NCBI RefSeq assembly: GCF_007923445.1
Contig: NZ_VOJI01000021.1
Span: 1-48,375, forward strand
Length of the DNA stretch: 48,375 nt
From: Puniceibacterium confluentis
GTDB lineage: Bacteria > Pseudomonadota > Alphaproteobacteria > Rhodobacterales > Rhodobacteraceae
Direction: 5' to 3'
Position 1 is the first letter of the stretch; every line of letters starts with the position of its first letter. A program made the position numbers and the translations under genes. A model generated the notes under the pieces. That model did no database searches. It saw nothing but the letters and a program-made list of their open reading frames with translations, and had not been told where the DNA came from. Below are positions 1 to 6,730 of this stretch, piece after piece.

Positions 1-80
1 GTCCGCGCCAAAATAGGCATGCCATCGATAATGAACCCGATAAACCTGCCCGACATGGGCAGAATGAATGGGAACTGGCC
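1..80 (-). mobile_element. possible mobile-element-associated ORF fragment at left edge
   Basis: Read on the minus strand, bases 78 to 1 are open and encode a stretch containing GQVYRVHYRWHAYFGAD. From memory, this VHYRWHxxxG signature is typical of short proteins found beside transposases and other mobile elements; I could not search for it. The same bases do not encode recognisable GAPDH sequence in any plus frame, although a GAPDH C-terminus follows at once. I therefore read this as foreign DNA joined to a broken gap paralog. Only a fragment lies in the window, so the element type is unknown. Confidence 0.35.
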
Positions 81-83
81 CTG

Positions 84-293
84 GGGCGCATGGGTATGGT
101 GCTGGCCTATGATCCCGAACCCAAGGTCTCGGTCGATTTCAACCACACCACGCAGTCGTCGATCTTTGCCCCTGACCTGACACGTGTGGTCGGCAAACGG
201 TTGGTGCGGGTGATGGCCTGGTATGACAACGAATGGGGGTTCTCGGCGCGGATGGCCGATGTGGCGGGCGCGATGGGGCGGTTGTTGCACTGA
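84..293 (+). pseudogene. 3' fragment of a second type I GAPDH gene (truncated)
   Basis: The C-terminal part of a type I glyceraldehyde-3-phosphate dehydrogenase is clear. VSVDFNHTTQSSIFAPD matches the family's SxDFNHxxxSSIF segment, and [20 protein letters not shown] is the C-terminal helix and NAD-site region. It closely parallels the intact gap at 1958-2959, so it is a paralog. The reading frame stays open to base 3, but upstream of about codon ELALGRMGM the translation no longer looks like GAPDH, and the catalytic-cysteine half is absent from the window. The fragment therefore looks truncated by a rearrangement rather than merely cut by the window edge. An assembly junction at the contig end is the main alternative. 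A terminator follows at 323-353. Confidence 0.6.
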
Positions 294-322
294 TGTCATG
301 ATGTACGGCTAGGCGTTATGCA

Positions 323-353
323 GCGCCCGGGTCCGATGGGCCCGGGCGTTTTC
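323..353 (+). terminator. Rho-independent terminator after truncated GAPDH gene
   Basis: The inverted repeat CGCCCGGG (324-331) pairs with CCCGGGCG (341-348), and extra pairs extend towards a GAT loop. A TTTT run follows at 349-352. It lies 30 bases after the stop codon of the GAPDH fragment. Confidence 0.75.
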
Positions 354-569
354 GTGTCCGGACGATGTGGCGCGCCGGGTCGGTTCCGCAATCCGTGGCG
401 CCGATGTCCGGCCTGAACCGGGGTTATAGGCCGTGGATCCGGCGGCGGTCTGCAACCGGCGATCCATGGGCGGATGTGTTTGCGCGCGCTATCCCGCACA
501 ACGCGTCCGGTCGAACCCCAGTGCCTGCGGGGACCCGTCCGCGATCCCTGCCGCAAAGGAACACGCATC

Positions 570-1109
570 ATGCGACACCACCGTATCTGGGACCCCTTCC
601 TTCGGGTCTTTCACTGGGCCCTTGTGGCCGGCTTCGTCTGCACTGCCCTGTTGACCGCGCCCGAGGGCCGCCTGCATCAGGATCTGGGCTATGTGGTTGC
701 CGCCCTGATCGCGCTGCGGCTGGCCTGGGGAGTGTTCGGCCCGCGCTCGGCGAAATTTTCGGTGTTCGTGCCGGATTTTGCTGCGGTGATGGCGCATCTG
801 TCGGACATCGCCACACGCCGCAAACGGGTGTACCTGGGACATTCGCCGCTGGGCGCGCTGATGATCCTGAACCTGCTGGCCAGCATCGCGCTGATTGCCC
901 TGAGCGGATTTCTGATGACCACCTCCGCATATGCCGGAGCAAAATGGGTCGAAAGCCTGCACGAGACACTGGTGGTCTGGGCAACAGGGTCAATCGCCGT
1001 CCATGTCGGCGCGGTGCTGTGGGAAAGCCTGCGCACCGGGGTCAATCTGTCCCGGGCGATGATTACGGGTGTCAAAGATATTCCGAGGGATGCTAACATC
1101 GTTCCATGA
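570..1109 (+). CDS. cytochrome b561 family protein
   Basis: A 179-residue integral membrane protein of the cytochrome b561 / hydrogenase cytochrome b type. It should carry two b-type hemes and move electrons between the quinone pool or a donor and a periplasmic or membrane partner; the partner is not evident here. It opens with the family's hallmark RxFHW (RVFHWALVAGF, His15). Other candidate heme ligands are His36, His91, His131 (LHETLVVW) and His145 (VHVGAVLW). Four hydrophobic helices lie near residues 13-30, 39-56, 92-117 and 130-152. The start was chosen at ATG 570 because AAAGGA lies 9 bases upstream; an upstream extension to 474 has no family-like sequence. It overlaps the next gene by ATGA, so the two are probably translationally coupled. 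Confidence 0.88.
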   Translation: MRHHRIWDPFLRVFHWALVAGFVCTALLTAPEGRLHQDLGYVVAALIALRLAWGVFGPRSAKFSVFVPDFAAVMAHLSDIATRRKRVYLGHSPLGALMILNLLASIALIALSGFLMTTSAYAGAKWVESLHETLVVWATGSIAVHVGAVLWESLRTGVNLSRAMITGVKDIPRDANIVP

Positions 1110-1630
1110 CACCACGGATCGCCAATACTCCGGCAACATTGATCATCGTAATCGCCGTGCAGAGCCTCTGCGCGGCGTTCTATCTTGCCGACCTCCTCTT
1201 TGACGGCGTCATGGAGGGCTGGGCGCAGGTGATCCAGGGCGATTTCTTTTTCGAGGCCGCGGCCACGCTGGCACTGATCGCCGCGGTCGTGGTCGAAACC
1301 CGCTTTCTGATGGATCTGCTGCGACGCAAGGCCTATCTGGAGCGGCAGGTGAGCATCGCAGCCGGGGCCTTTCACGACATCATCCTCGACCACTTCAGCC
1401 TCTGGGGACTGACCCCGGCGGAACAGGACGTGGCGCAGTTCACCATCAAGGGCATGAGCATCACTGAAATCGCCGCCCTGCGGGGATCAGCCGAGGGAAC
1501 GGTAAAGTCGCATCTGAATGCGATTTACCGCAAGGCCGACGTCTCCGGACGCGGCGGATTGCTGTCCCTGCTGATCGAGGACCTGATGGGCAGGCCGCTT
1601 CTGGCGCAGGCCCCGGCAGAACAGACGTGA
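1106..1630 (+). CDS. membrane-anchored LuxR-type HTH regulator
   Basis: A 174-residue protein with two N-terminal hydrophobic helices (about residues 9-33 and 48-68), a short linker, and a C-terminal LuxR/FixJ-type helix-turn-helix. The HTH runs from LTPAEQDVAQFTIKGMS through ITEIAALRGSAEGTVKSHLN to IYRKADVSGRGGL, with the family pattern LTxxExxV, the recognition helix around GTVKSHLNAIYRK, and the usual final hydrophobic helix. No receiver or autoinducer domain is present, so any signal probably reaches the HTH through the membrane segment. Its start overlaps the cytochrome b561 stop (ATGA), which suggests an operon and a possible link to respiratory or redox state. That link is inference from position only. 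Confidence 0.8.
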   Translation: MTPRIANTPATLIIVIAVQSLCAAFYLADLLFDGVMEGWAQVIQGDFFFEAAATLALIAAVVVETRFLMDLLRRKAYLERQVSIAAGAFHDIILDHFSLWGLTPAEQDVAQFTIKGMSITEIAALRGSAEGTVKSHLNAIYRKADVSGRGGLLSLLIEDLMGRPLLAQAPAEQT

Positions 1631-1693
1631 CAGCCGCCGGGGGCCGTGGCACACCGATGCGAAGAATGCGGAACTGCAAGGGGCTTGTCAGCC

Positions 1694-1837
1694 ATGACCA
1701 ATTCGATCGCGCTGACGTTGGCGGTTCTGCTCTGTGCGCTGATCATCGGGGACTACATCGTTTACGGGGCCGAGCATCTGCTGTTTCTTGGTAAGAAGTT
1801 TTTCGGGCTGCTCGACTGGATGGCATTCTGGCGCTGA
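1694..1837 (+). CDS. small membrane protein, 47 residues, unknown function
   Basis: A 47-residue protein made of one strongly hydrophobic helix (MTNSIALTLAVLLCALIIGD...) followed by an amphipathic tail rich in Phe, Leu and Lys that ends in DWMAFWR. The start at ATG 1694 is preceded by AAGGGG; an in-frame ATG at 1646 would add a hydrophilic stretch and looks less likely. It lies 63 bases after the LuxR-type gene and 120 bases before gap, on the same strand. I do not recognise the family. Its composition fits a small inner-membrane protein, and the position between the regulator and gap may be meaningful, but no function can be assigned. Confidence 0.6.
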   Translation: MTNSIALTLAVLLCALIIGDYIVYGAEHLLFLGKKFFGLLDWMAFWR

Positions 1838-1864
1838 TCACGGGATCACGCGGCGCGCCCTCTC

Positions 1865-1901
1865 TTGACTTGAGCAGGTCATTTTGATTGTTAGCGGTAA
1901 C
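1865..1901 (+). promoter_or_regulatory. gap promoter region with palindromic operator
   Basis: GTTAGCGGTAAC (1890-1901) is a near-perfect palindrome that differs at one base from the perfect palindrome GTTAGCGCTAAC upstream of edd (31769-31780). A possible -35 hexamer TTGACT lies at 1865-1870, which would put the -10 element at the left edge of the operator. The site ends 56 bases before the gap start codon. The CG-centred form is typical of LacI-family operators. Confidence 0.65.
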
Positions 1902-1957
1902 GGATTTTCGGACCCGGCGGTCCGGCCGCGTAAACGCAAGAGGGAGGGAGCATTCCC

Positions 1958-2959
1958 ATGACCACCAAGGTTGCCATCAACGGATTTGGACGGATTGGCC
2001 GCAACGTGTTGCGTGCCATCATCGAATCGGGCCGCACCGATATCGAGGTTGTCGCGATCAACGATCTCGGCCCGGTCGAGACAAACGCCCATCTGCTGCA
2101 ATATGACAGCGTGCACGGTCGGTTTCCCGCCGCGGTCAAGACCACGGAAGACACCATCGACGTAGGCCGTGGTCCGATCAAGGTGACCGCGCTGCGCAAC
2201 CCCGCCGACCTGCCCTGGAGCGACGTCGATGTGGTGATGGAATGCACCGGCATCTTCACCTCCAAGGAAAAGTGCCAGGCGCATCTTGAAAATGGTGCCT
2301 CGCGGGTTCTGATCTCCGCCCCCGGGACCGATGCAGACAAGACCATCGTCTACGGCGTCAATCACGGCACCCTGACCAAGGACGACATCATCGTCTCGAA
2401 TGCCTCCTGCACGACAAATTGCCTGTCGCCGGTTGCCAAGGTGCTGAACGATGCCATCGGCATCAAGCGCGGCTTCATGACCACAATCCACAGCTACACC
2501 GGCGACCAGCCGACGCTGGACACGATGCACAAGGATCTTTACCGCGGCCGGGCGGCGGCGCTGAACATGATCCCGACGTCGACCGGCGCGGCCAAGGCTG
2601 TCGGCCTGGTGTTGCCCGAGCTCAAGGGCAAGCTGGACGGTGTGGCGATCCGGGTGCCGACTCCGAACGTCTCGGTTGTTGACCTGACGTTTGAAGCGAC
2701 ACGCGACACCACGGTCGAAGAGATCAACCAGGCGATCCGCACCGCTGCCGATGGTCCGCTCAAGGGCATTCTCGGCTACACCGACCGCCAGCTGGTCAGC
2801 ATGGATTTCAACCACGACCCGCACTCGTCGATCTTCCACATGGATCAGACCAAGGTCATGGAAGGCACGATGTGCCGGATCCTCAGCTGGTACGACAACG
2901 AATGGGGCTTTTCCAACCGGATGGCCGACACGGCCGTTGCGATGGGCAAATTGATCTGA
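1958..2959 (+). CDS. gap: type I glyceraldehyde-3-phosphate dehydrogenase
   Basis: Full-length (333 residues) cytoplasmic GAPDH that oxidises and phosphorylates glyceraldehyde-3-phosphate to 1,3-bisphosphoglycerate with NAD, in lower glycolysis downstream of the Entner-Doudoroff pathway (or the reverse reaction in gluconeogenesis). The N-terminal NAD fold begins [16 protein letters not shown]. The catalytic motif [10 protein letters not shown] places Cys151 as nucleophile, and His178 ([10 protein letters not shown]) is the general base. The C-terminus carries [18 protein letters not shown] around residue 36 has the Asp expected for NAD preference. AGGGAGGGA lies just upstream of ATG 1958. The operator at 1890-1901 suggests sugar-responsive control shared with edd. 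A truncated paralog lies at the left edge of the window. Confidence 0.97.
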   Translation: MTTKVAINGFGRIGRNVLRAIIESGRTDIEVVAINDLGPVETNAHLLQYDSVHGRFPAAVKTTEDTIDVGRGPIKVTALRNPADLPWSDVDVVMECTGIFTSKEKCQAHLENGASRVLISAPGTDADKTIVYGVNHGTLTKDDIIVSNASCTTNCLSPVAKVLNDAIGIKRGFMTTIHSYTGDQPTLDTMHKDLYRGRAAALNMIPTSTGAAKAVGLVLPELKGKLDGVAIRVPTPNVSVVDLTFEATRDTTVEEINQAIRTAADGPLKGILGYTDRQLVSMDFNHDPHSSIFHMDQTKVMEGTMCRILSWYDNEWGFSNRMADTAVAMGKLI

Positions 2960-4259
2960 TCACAGCTGCGGCAGCCAAGGAAAGTTTTCCGCGCTGTCGC
3001 AGGCTCGGATCCTGAGTGAACTCATCACCCTGCGGGTGGTGACGGACCGCACCGGCACCCTGCCCGTCCTTCTGTTGGTGACCGCCGGACTTGACGCCGC
3101 CGCCCGCCGGGCGGTGGCGTTCTGCCTGATCGCCGAGTCCTTTGCGCTGTCGCTGTTGTACATTGGTTGGGCGCAGCGGGCTTGAGGCGCGGGGACTCAG
3201 CCTGACGTCGCTCCGGAACGCCGGCGGAATGGCGCTGTTCCCGTTCGCAATCAGCAGGATCTTTGGCCCCGGCCAAACCTGACGCGGATCCGGCGGGCGC
3301 CGGAACTGCATACCGGACGGCGATAAATCCTGTGGCCCACCCTCCGACCGCCGCAACAGGGCGATGCCGGGGGTGTTTCCTACCGACATTGACCGCTTTT
3401 CCCTGGCGCATCAGCCCGTGACGGCATCCACCATCTCGCTGGTTCTCTCGGCGACACTGGCCCTGCTGCTGGGCTGTCCGAACTTCCGCGTCACCGTTCT
3501 AGACGACGTTTCCATCATCTGCCGGGGGATCAACATGATTCCGACCGCTGCGGCGCTTGTGCCGTGGTGGAAGGGCTGTTCCGGATCGGCGCGCCGCATC
3601 CTGCGGCGCCCGCTGATCACGCCGGGGAAACTGACGGATGCGCCAGAGCATTGCCGCCAGCCCCCCGGACGGACAGTCTGCGCCCGTTCACAGCACAGAT
3701 CCACCCGACCCTCTGGCGCCCCGGCGCCCCATTGGCGGCTGGCCGCGGTCAGGCATGTGTGCTCTCGGGCACAGGATGTCCCGCCAGAGGATGCCCCGGC
3801 ACCGGCCTATTCGGTGTCGCCGCCGAATGCCGCGCGCGCCGCGCCATATCCCACCGCCGCCGACGGCAGCAGACCGGATTGCACGGCTGGCGGAGCCCTC
3901 AGCGGCCTGGCCAGGGGACTGCCCGCCTGCAGATGCGCCAAATCGGGCCTTTGACCCGCCGTTGCGGGATCGGGCCGTGCCCGTCTGACCGCCGTCTCGA
4001 AGTCTCCCCTCCGGGTTTCCTGGGGTACGGATGCCGGAGTTTTGCCCGGCCACGTGGCGAATGCGTCTGTTTTCACGCTGTCCATCAGGGTTCTCCTGTG
4101 CCTGGTACAGCCAAGTGATACCGCCCGGGTTTTACCAAATGCTGAATCGAGCCCTGCATTTCCTGCATGGCGGACAGTGCGTTTACCGCAGTTGTGCTGC
4201 AGTGCAGCAGGAATATGTTAGCGACAACAGAAACAGAGACAGACCAAAGGAGACACCTG
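2960..4259. other. 1.3-kb gene-poor stretch with possible gene remnants
   Basis: I see no convincing intact gene here. One plus-strand open stretch from about 2979 to 3185 lacks a good start codon but encodes protein-like sequence: TDRTGTLPVLLLVTAGLDAA, then VAFCLIAESFALSLLYIGWA ending at TGA 3183. This reads like the end of a small membrane protein, so it may be a decayed gene. The open frames between 3364 and 4118 on both strands are rich in Pro, Arg and Cys and lack family-like motifs, as expected of shadows in GC-rich noncoding DNA. The last 100 bases carry the leader of the mini-gene at 4260. Confidence 0.5.
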
Positions 4260-4421
4260 ATGACCCTGCTCTCCAACCTGCAAATCCGTGTTGCCAAACA
4301 CGCCGAGTATCGTCGCACCCTACGCGCGCTGCGCCGACTGCCGCTCGATGTGGCGCTCGATCTCGACATTCATCCGGGCGATGCCAAGAGCATCGCGCAC
4401 CAGGCGATATACGGGCGTTAA
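4260..4421 (+). CDS. DUF1127-like small protein (first of tandem pair)
   Basis: A 53-residue basic protein. The pattern YRRTLRALRRLPLDVALDLD followed by DAKSIAHQAIYG matches the layout of short DUF1127 proteins of Rhodobacterales (a YxxTxxxLxxL helix, a DLxI segment, then an IAxxAxYG end), although the usual RELxDIG core is not conserved. Some DUF1127 proteins are known small RNA-binding proteins linked to stress and sRNA turnover; whether that applies here is inference. ATG 4260 was chosen because AAAGGAG lies 8 bases upstream. The second, related gene follows 66 bases later. GTTAGCGACAAC at 4217-4228 resembles the gap/edd operator at 10 of 12 positions. Confidence 0.72.
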   Translation: MTLLSNLQIRVAKHAEYRRTLRALRRLPLDVALDLDIHPGDAKSIAHQAIYGR

Positions 4422-4487
4422 ACGATCACCCCGGTTGCCAGCTTACTTACAGGTCCGACGCCGTCGGCCAGATCCAAGGACAAACCC

Positions 4488-4637
4488 ATGACACAGATAT
4501 TCGCCCGTCTTCGCCAGATGATCACCTACAACCAGACCGTCAAGGCACTGCGTGCGCTGTCGCTGCACACCCGCCTGGACCTCGACATCGCGGGAATCGA
4601 ATCCAAAGTGGCCCGCCGCGCGGTCTATGGCTTCTGA
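4488..4637 (+). CDS. DUF1127-like small protein (second of tandem pair)
   Basis: A 49-residue paralog of the preceding mini-gene. Both share the frame YxxTxxALRALxLxxxLDLDI and the closing A-x-x-A-[IV]-YG. Its N-terminus MTQIFARLRQMITYNQTVKA is amphipathic and basic. CAAGGA lies 7 bases before ATG 4488. The last 13 bases overlap the 3' end of coaD on the opposite strand, so the two transcripts converge and share an antisense overlap. The divergence between the two copies suggests an old duplication with separate roles. The assignment to DUF1127 rests on pattern recognition only. Confidence 0.7.
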   Translation: MTQIFARLRQMITYNQTVKALRALSLHTRLDLDIAGIESKVARRAVYGF

Positions 4638-5131
4638 GAAGCCTCATAGCGGGCGCGCAAAGCATCCCGCACCGGCGGTGTCACAAATTTCCCGACATCT
4701 CCGCCCAGCCGGGCGATTTCCTTGACCAGCTTTGAGGCGATCGCCTGGTGCCGGGCTTCGGCCATCAGAAAGACCGTCTCGATCTGGTCGTTCAGGGCGC
4801 GGTTCATTCCCACCATCTGAAATTCGTACTCGAAATCCGCAACGGCCCGCAGCCCGCGCACAATGACCCGTGCCCCGACATCGCGGGCACAGTCAATCAG
4901 CAGATTGTCGAAGGGATGCACGACAATTTCTGTCGCAGTCTGTTCCGCCAGGCTCTGGCATTCGTTCTGGATCATCTCGACCCGTTCTTCGAGCGAGAAC
5001 AGCGGCCCCTTGTCGCGGTTGATCGCAACCCCGATCACCAGCCGGTCCACAAGAACCGTGGCCCGGCGGATGATGTCGATATGCCCATGCGTTATCGGGT
5101 CGAAGGTTCCCGGATACAGGCCGATTTGCAT
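4625..5131 (-). CDS. coaD: phosphopantetheine adenylyltransferase
   Basis: A 168-residue cytoplasmic enzyme that transfers AMP from ATP to 4'-phosphopantetheine to give dephospho-CoA, the fourth step of coenzyme A synthesis. The N-terminus MQIGLYPGTFDPITHGHIDI carries the nucleotidyltransferase [TH]xGH signature (THGH). The phosphopantetheine and nucleotide site residues around RGLRAVADFEYEFQM are typical of CoaD, as is the C-terminal ASKLVKEIARLGGDV helix. The start at 5131 gives the canonical N-terminus and is preceded by AGGGGG; the frame stays open 21 codons further up without family sequence. It stands alone on the minus strand, converging with the DUF1127-like genes. Confidence 0.95.
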   Translation of the reverse strand: MQIGLYPGTFDPITHGHIDIIRRATVLVDRLVIGVAINRDKGPLFSLEERVEMIQNECQSLAEQTATEIVVHPFDNLLIDCARDVGARVIVRGLRAVADFEYEFQMVGMNRALNDQIETVFLMAEARHQAIASKLVKEIARLGGDVGKFVTPPVRDALRARYEASQKP

Positions 5132-5234
5132 GGGATACCCCCTGTGATTGGTCCGGCGCACGCAACAATATTGCGCAAGGCTTTGCAACCCCAAATCTTA
5201 ACGGCGCGACCCGGGTGCACAGGTTTCACAGGGT

Positions 5235-5669
5235 TCAGTAGCCCATGATCATCCCCTCCAGCGCGGTTTTCTCCATCGCAAGTTCGCTCAGCCGCGCCTT
5301 GACCACGTCACCAATGGTGATGAGGCCGATCAGCTTGCCGTCCTCGACCACAGGCATGTGGCGGAACCGGCCTTCGGTCATGCGCGCCAGAATGGCATCG
5401 GCTTCTTCGTCACGGGTGCAGGTCTCCAACTTGGTCGTCATGTAGGCGCTCACCGGCGCCGTCAGGCACGCCCCGCCGTGGTTGGCCAGCTGGCGCACGA
5501 TGTCACGTTCGGACAGAATGCCGTCGGCGGTTGTCCCATCGGACGAGATGACCACCGTACCGATGCGTTTTTCGGCCAGGATCTTGGCCGCGTCCGAAAC
5601 CAGCGCGTCCGGGGTGACGGTAAAAACCACGTCATCCGCCTTGCTCTTGAGAATGTTGTATACCTGCAT
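5235..5669 (-). CDS. tandem CBS-domain protein
   Basis: A 144-residue protein made almost entirely of one CBS pair. CBS1 runs about residues 1-70 (VTPDALVSDAAKILAEKRIG, SERDIVRQLA) and CBS2 about 75-135 (ADAILARMTEGRFRHMPVV, LIGLITIGDVVKARL). Such stand-alone pairs bind adenine nucleotides or related ligands and act as energy or redox sensors on a partner protein, which cannot be named from this context. GGAGGA lies 9 bases before the chosen ATG at 5669; the frame continues 22 codons upstream without CBS sequence. Its stop lies 103 bases before the coaD start, so the two could be cotranscribed. Confidence 0.9.
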   Translation of the reverse strand: MQVYNILKSKADDVVFTVTPDALVSDAAKILAEKRIGTVVISSDGTTADGILSERDIVRQLANHGGACLTAPVSAYMTTKLETCTRDEEADAILARMTEGRFRHMPVVEDGKLIGLITIGDVVKARLSELAMEKTALEGMIMGY

Positions 5670-5731
5670 GGCCGTGATCCTCCTCTGAAATATCTGGTTT
5701 TTTCCAGCGTCCTCTGTGCGGACCGAGTCTG

Positions 5732-6628
5732 TCAAGTCAGACCTTCGAGGCGCGCCGTTTCGCGACGCAACCCGTCTGCCAAAGCGGCAGCAAACCTGTT
5801 CATGCGCTCCAGCCGGCGATCATCGGCATGGCGTACAAGGTAAAAGCTGCGGGTCAGACTGATTTCATCGGACAACACCCTGCGCAGTCCGGGCGCCGCG
5901 GGCAGTGCGAAATCATGGACGATCCCCAGGCCCGCGCCCTGCCGCAGCCAGTGGAACTGCACCGCGACCGAGTTCGAGGCCAGCGCATGGCGCGTCACAC
6001 CCAGATCGGACAGGTAGTCGAGTTCCTTGTCGAAAACCATGTCGGCGATGTAGCCGACAATCCGGTGCCCCTTGAGGTCGGCCAGATTGCGGATCGGCGG
6101 GTGCTGCTCCAGGTACTCCGCGCTGGCAGCGAGGTGGAGGCGGTAATCCGTCACTTTCTGCACGCTCAGCCGCCCGGCAGTGGGCGCAGAAACGGCGATG
6201 GCCATGTCGGCTTCGCGCTTGGACAGGTTCACCACCCGCGGCAATGCGACGATCTGCACCTCGAGTTCGGGATTTTCATCGGCGATGGCGGCGCAGACCT
6301 GCGGCAGCAGAAAATTTGCGCAGCCATCCGGCGCGCCGATCCGGATCTGCCCTGACAGCCCCCCGGCCCCGCCGGCCACGGCCTCTGTTGCGGCCTGCAT
6401 TGCCTGTTCAGCTTCTTCGGCATGGCGCAGCAGGCGTGCGCCGGCCTCGCTCATTGCGTAGCCCTGCGGTGACTTGGCAAAAAGCGGCGCCCCGAGCGAG
6501 TGTTCCAGCCGCGCAATGCGGCGGCCCACCGTGGCCGGATCCATGCGCAGCAGCCGTCCGGCGGCGGACAAGCTTTCGCTGCGCGCCACCGCCAGAAAGA
6601 TCCGCATGTCATCCCATGTCCCGGTCAC
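5732..6628 (-). CDS. LysR-family regulator, probable controller of mmsA
   Basis: A 298-residue LysR-type transcriptional regulator. The N-terminal winged HTH is clear: WDDMRIFLAVARSESLSAAG, then LLRMDPATVGRRIARLEHSL and LFAKSPQGYAMSEAG. The effector-binding domain follows from about residue 90. GTG 6628 was chosen because it gives the usual LysR N-terminal length and has GGAGA close upstream; longer versions would run into mmsA. It is divergent from mmsA with a 102-bp intergenic region holding a T-N11-A palindrome, so it most likely senses a valine-pathway intermediate and controls mmsA and itself. The effector is unknown. Confidence 0.88.
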   Translation of the reverse strand: MTGTWDDMRIFLAVARSESLSAAGRLLRMDPATVGRRIARLEHSLGAPLFAKSPQGYAMSEAGARLLRHAEEAEQAMQAATEAVAGGAGGLSGQIRIGAPDGCANFLLPQVCAAIADENPELEVQIVALPRVVNLSKREADMAIAVSAPTAGRLSVQKVTDYRLHLAASAEYLEQHPPIRNLADLKGHRIVGYIADMVFDKELDYLSDLGVTRHALASNSVAVQFHWLRQGAGLGIVHDFALPAAPGLRRVLSDEISLTRSFYLVRHADDRRLERMNRFAAALADGLRRETARLEGLT

Positions 6629-6639
6629 TGCGTCTCCGT

Positions 6640-6696
6640 TTTGCAAAAATGCAAAGCCTCTTTGGTATTTTTCCCCTGTCGCACACATTTTTGCAA
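6640..6696. promoter_or_regulatory. LysR-type operator between lysR and mmsA
   Basis: TTTGCAAAAATGCAAA (6640-6655) is a TTTGCA-N4-TGCAAA palindrome containing the T-N11-A pattern expected of LysR regulators. A second copy of the half site lies in inverted orientation: TTGCAAAAATG at 6641-6651 and its exact reverse complement CATTTTTGCAA at 6686-6696. One strong palindrome near the regulator start plus a second site nearer the target promoter is the classic recognition/activation layout. Confidence 0.7.
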
Positions 6697-6730
6697 GCCT
6701 AGAGTGTCGGCAACTCAGGAGGACCACCCC

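Noticed and set aside
3364-3954. 196-codon open frame between gap and the DUF1127-like genes
   Set aside because: It has no ribosome binding site, is rich in Pro, Arg and Cys, and shows no recognisable motif; overlapping frames of similar length exist on both strands.
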